This document shows, one piece after another, positions 5,625-7,547 of a DNA stretch of 7,547 nucleotides; position 1 is the first letter of the stretch, and each line of letters starts with the position of its first letter. Both the position numbers and the translations under genes were made by a program. This DNA is from an uncultured Rhizobiaceae group bacterium (GTDB lineage Bacteria > Pseudomonadota > Alphaproteobacteria > Rhizobiales > Rhizobiaceae): the NCBI GenBank assembly GCA_938030645.1, contig CALHHQ010000113.1:1-7547 (forward strand), given 5' to 3'. The notes beneath the pieces were generated by a model, which was not told the DNA's origin, ran no database searches, and saw only the letters and a list, made by a program, of their open reading frames with translations.

Positions 5625-6299
5625 ATGGATCATGTCGTTGTCCAAAACATAGAGCGTGCTGATACCGCGATTGCAAAAGAGCTTGGTGAAGCGGGCGTGG
5701 CAACAGTGCATGAAGCGCAAGGTCGCAAGGGATTGCTCGCATCCTACATGCGCCCGATTTATAAGGGCGCAACGATTGCTGGCCCTGCGGTGACGATCCT
5801 GTCTCCGCCTTGCGACAACTGGATGTTACACGTTGCTATTGAACAAGTGCAGCCGGGTGATGTTTTGGTTTTGGCTGTCACGTCCCCTTCAGATGCTGGC
5901 TATTTTGGCGATCTACTGGCGACCTCGTTGCAAGCTCGGGGTGGGCTGGGATTGATCATTGATGCAGGTGTGCGCGATACAAAAGACTTGGAAGCGATGG
6001 GTGTACCTGTCTGGTCTAAATGTGTTGGTTCGCAAGGCACTGTGAAAGAAACCCTAGGTTCCGTGAACATCCCAGTCGTGTGCGCTGGTGCGGCGATTAA
6101 CCCAGGCGATATTGTGTTGGCGGATGATGATGGGGTGTGTGTTGTGCGCAAAGAAGAGGCCGCTGATGTATTGGAGAAAACCCGTGCGCGTCTCGCAAAC
6201 GAAGAAGAAAAACGAGAGATTTTGGCATCAGGTGTTTTGGGGCTTGATATGTATAAAATGCGGGATCGGCTGAAGGAAGCTGGGCTGAAATATGTCTAG
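5625..6299 (+). CDS. ligK: 4-carboxy-4-hydroxy-2-oxoadipate (CHA/HMG) aldolase, LigK/GalC type
   Basis: Class II aldolase of the RraA-like fold that splits 4-carboxy-4-hydroxy-2-oxoadipate into pyruvate and oxaloacetate, the last step of the pathway; it usually needs Mg2+ or Mn2+. The 224 residues match the roughly 227-residue family length. The signature D-X20-R-D is present as Asp96 (in GYFGDLLATS) and Arg117-Asp118 (in IDAGVRDTKDL). Further family blocks are AGPAVTIL (52-59), QVQPGDVLVL (75-84), GAAINPGDIVLADDDGVCVV (155-174) and the C-terminal helix with KREILASGVLGLDMYKMR. The extended C-terminus and the pathway neighbours separate it from RraA itself, the RNase E inhibitor, which shares the fold but lacks the pathway context. 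Its last 8 bases overlap the next gene. The names ligK, galC, proA and pmdF are used for orthologues. Confidence 0.94.
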   Translation: MDHVVVQNIERADTAIAKELGEAGVATVHEAQGRKGLLASYMRPIYKGATIAGPAVTILSPPCDNWMLHVAIEQVQPGDVLVLAVTSPSDAGYFGDLLATSLQARGGLGLIIDAGVRDTKDLEAMGVPVWSKCVGSQGTVKETLGSVNIPVVCAGAAINPGDIVLADDDGVCVVRKEEAADVLEKTRARLANEEEKREILASGVLGLDMYKMRDRLKEAGLKYV

Positions 6300-7353
6300 C
6301 CCATTGCGGTCTGCTCGATGCATGTGGATGCGGGGTGGCACATCGAAAGGCGGATACTTTCTGCGTGATGAATTGCCAACTGATACGGATGCACGTGATG
6401 CCTTTTTGTTGGGCGTGATGGGTTCGCCGGATGAACGGCAGATTGATGGCATGGGTGGTGCAGACCCTCTCACATCCAAGGTCGCTGTTGTGTCAAAGTC
6501 GGAACGCGACGATGTCGATGTGGACTATCTGTTTTTGCAGGTTAGCGTTGATAACGCAGTTGTTTCAGATGCGCAGAATTGCGGAAACATTCTGGCTGGC
6601 ATTGGCCCGTTCGCAATTGAACGCGGTCTCGTTGAGGCAAAAGCAGATGAGACACTTGTGTCTATCTATATGGAGAACACCGGCCAGATAGCTGTGGCAA
6701 ATGTTCAAACGCCCAATAGTGAAGTGAACTATAAAGGCGATGCTACCATTGATGGGGTGCCAGGTGCATCAGCACCGGTTCCCCTTGAATTCAAAGACAC
6801 AGCTGGTTCTTCATGTGGGTCGTTGTTGCCAACAGGAAACGCGTTAGATGAGATCAATGGAATTGCCGTGACGATGATCGATAATGGAATGCCCTGTGTG
6901 GTGTTGGCGGCCTCTGACATGGGAATTTCCGGGATTGAAACACGCGAAGAACTGGAAGCAAATCAACCGCTGCGCGAACGCTTGGAAGCACTTCGTTTGG
7001 CATGTGGACCGCTGATGAATTTGGGTGACGTGTCTGAAAAGACAGTGCCTAAAGTGACCATGGTGAGTGCCGCGCAAAATGGTGGATCCATTTCAACACG
7101 CACCTTCATTCCCCATCGCTGTCACGCCAGCATTGGTGTGTTGGGCGCTGTAAGTGTGGCAACTGCCTGTTTGATTGAAGGAAGCTCAGCATATGATCTT
7201 GCCACCATTCCCGATGGCGATGTGAAAACCATGCCGATTGAGCACCCCATTGGTGAAACCACAATCGTTGCGACAGTGGTAAACGGCAATGTGGAAAGTG
7301 CCGCCATTTTGCGCACGGCCAATAAATTGATGGATGGAGATGTATTTGCATGA
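6292..7353 (+). CDS. ligU: 4-oxalomesaconate tautomerase/isomerase, LigU/GalD type (PrpF family)
   Basis: Isomerises 4-oxalomesaconate into the form the hydratase uses: allylic isomerisation in SYK-6 LigU, keto-enol tautomerisation described for GalD. The 353 residues form the duplicated diaminopimelate-epimerase-like fold of the PrpF family. Motifs in order: CMWMRGGTSKGGYF (10-23), GSPDERQIDGMGGADPLTSK (44-63), QNCGNILAGIGPFAIERGLV (95-114), GSLLPTG about 180, NGMPCVVLAASDMG, and HRCHASIGVLGAVSVATACL near the C-terminus. Lys63 and Cys97 keep the 34-residue spacing of the catalytic Lys66/Cys100 pair reported for LigU, so it looks active. Its ATG lies inside the aldolase gene (8-nt overlap) and its TGA overlaps the ligI start (ATGA), both signs of coupled translation. 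PrpF of the methylcitrate cycle is the main alternative by family, but no acnD or prp gene is nearby. Confidence 0.92.
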   Translation: MSSPLRSARCMWMRGGTSKGGYFLRDELPTDTDARDAFLLGVMGSPDERQIDGMGGADPLTSKVAVVSKSERDDVDVDYLFLQVSVDNAVVSDAQNCGNILAGIGPFAIERGLVEAKADETLVSIYMENTGQIAVANVQTPNSEVNYKGDATIDGVPGASAPVPLEFKDTAGSSCGSLLPTGNALDEINGIAVTMIDNGMPCVVLAASDMGISGIETREELEANQPLRERLEALRLACGPLMNLGDVSEKTVPKVTMVSAAQNGGSISTRTFIPHRCHASIGVLGAVSVATACLIEGSSAYDLATIPDGDVKTMPIEHPIGETTIVATVVNGNVESAAILRTANKLMDGDVFA

Positions 7354-7547
7354 GTGAGAAATTTGTCATGGATGATGATTATCTTCCATTCCACGCCAGC
7401 CCTAAAAAACCGAATTTTCGACCGCCTGTGGGAGCGGTGGATGCCCATTGTCATGTGTTCGGGCCGGGGGAGACTTTTCCCTATGCACCGGAACGAAAAT
7501 ATACGCCATGCGATGCGTCCAAAGATCAACTTTTCGCGCTGCGAGAC
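7350..7547 (+). CDS. ligI: 2-pyrone-4,6-dicarboxylate hydrolase LigI, N-terminal part (runs off the window)
   Basis: Hydrolyses 2-pyrone-4,6-dicarboxylate, the LigC product, to 4-oxalomesaconate. Only 66 codons are in the window. The frame starts at the ATG overlapping the ligU stop (ATGA at 7350-7353) and stays open to the last base. After a short leader (SEKFVMDDDYLPFHASPKKP) comes GAVDAHCHVFGPGETFPYAP (28-47) with the Asp31-x-His33-x-His35 element of the amidohydrolase fold, then KYTPCDASKDQLFALRD, matching the N-terminus of SYK-6 LigI (GAIDAHCHVFGP…FALRD). LigI is an unusual amidohydrolase because it works without a bound metal; the residues needed to judge this lie outside the window. 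The gene supplies the one reaction between LigC and LigU that is otherwise missing. Confidence 0.92.
   Translation, partial: MSEKFVMDDDYLPFHASPKKPNFRPPVGAVDAHCHVFGPGETFPYAPERKYTPCDASKDQLFALRD

Noticed and set aside
7122..7529. A 135-codon minus-strand frame across the ligU/ligI junction.
   Set aside because: It runs antisense to two recognised genes, including the DAHCHVFGP motif of LigI. A shadow frame.

Overview
The window carries an almost complete, divergently arranged gene cluster for catabolism of 4-hydroxybenzoate through protocatechuate and the protocatechuate 4,5-cleavage (lig/pmd) pathway. The organism is most likely an alphaproteobacterium, perhaps a marine Rhodobacterales-type heterotroph. 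That placement is inference: it rests on the resemblance of the Lig proteins to the Sphingobium SYK-6 set, the GntR/FCD regulator, the moderate GC content and the RTX-type secreted protein ends next door. No rRNA or other phylogenetic marker is present.

Layout. (1) Bases 1-631 hold the 3' end of a gene for an RTX/hemolysin-type protein (stop at 139). A decayed second RTX-type C-terminus follows (about 223-540), whose reading frame breaks twice. A weak hairpin lies at 597-616. (2) Bases 632-2832, minus strand, are a tight three-gene operon transcribed as ligA-ligB-ligC: the two subunits of protocatechuate 4,5-dioxygenase and the CHMS dehydrogenase. (3) Bases 2833-2949 are an AT-rich divergent control region with two near-identical 14-bp direct repeats, TTTTGTAYACATTA, 52 bp apart. 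Each contains a TGTAYACA core, and they are the best candidates for operators of the adjacent regulator. (4) Bases 2950-7547, plus strand, form a second operon: GntR/FCD regulator, pobA, galB-type 4-oxalomesaconate hydratase, ligK/galC-type aldolase, ligU/galD-type tautomerase and the first 66 codons of ligI.

How the genes work together. PobA hydroxylates 4-hydroxybenzoate to protocatechuate. LigAB opens the ring between C4 and C5 to 4-carboxy-2-hydroxymuconate-6-semialdehyde (CHMS). LigC oxidises the cyclic hemiacetal of CHMS to 2-pyrone-4,6-dicarboxylate. LigI hydrolyses this to 4-oxalomesaconate. LigU/GalD isomerises it, the GalB-type enzyme hydrates it to 4-carboxy-4-hydroxy-2-oxoadipate, and LigK cleaves that to pyruvate and oxaloacetate. 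Every enzymatic step is represented, although LigI runs off the end. No uptake transporter is visible.

Points of interest are the use of a PIG-L-family GalB hydratase in place of the amidohydrolase LigJ, control by a GntR/FCD protein rather than the LysR or IclR regulators known for lig/pmd genes, the operator-like repeat pair with one copy running into the regulator's start codon, and the doubly frameshifted RTX remnant. I see no mobile element, CRISPR array, RNA gene or clearly novel enzyme system.
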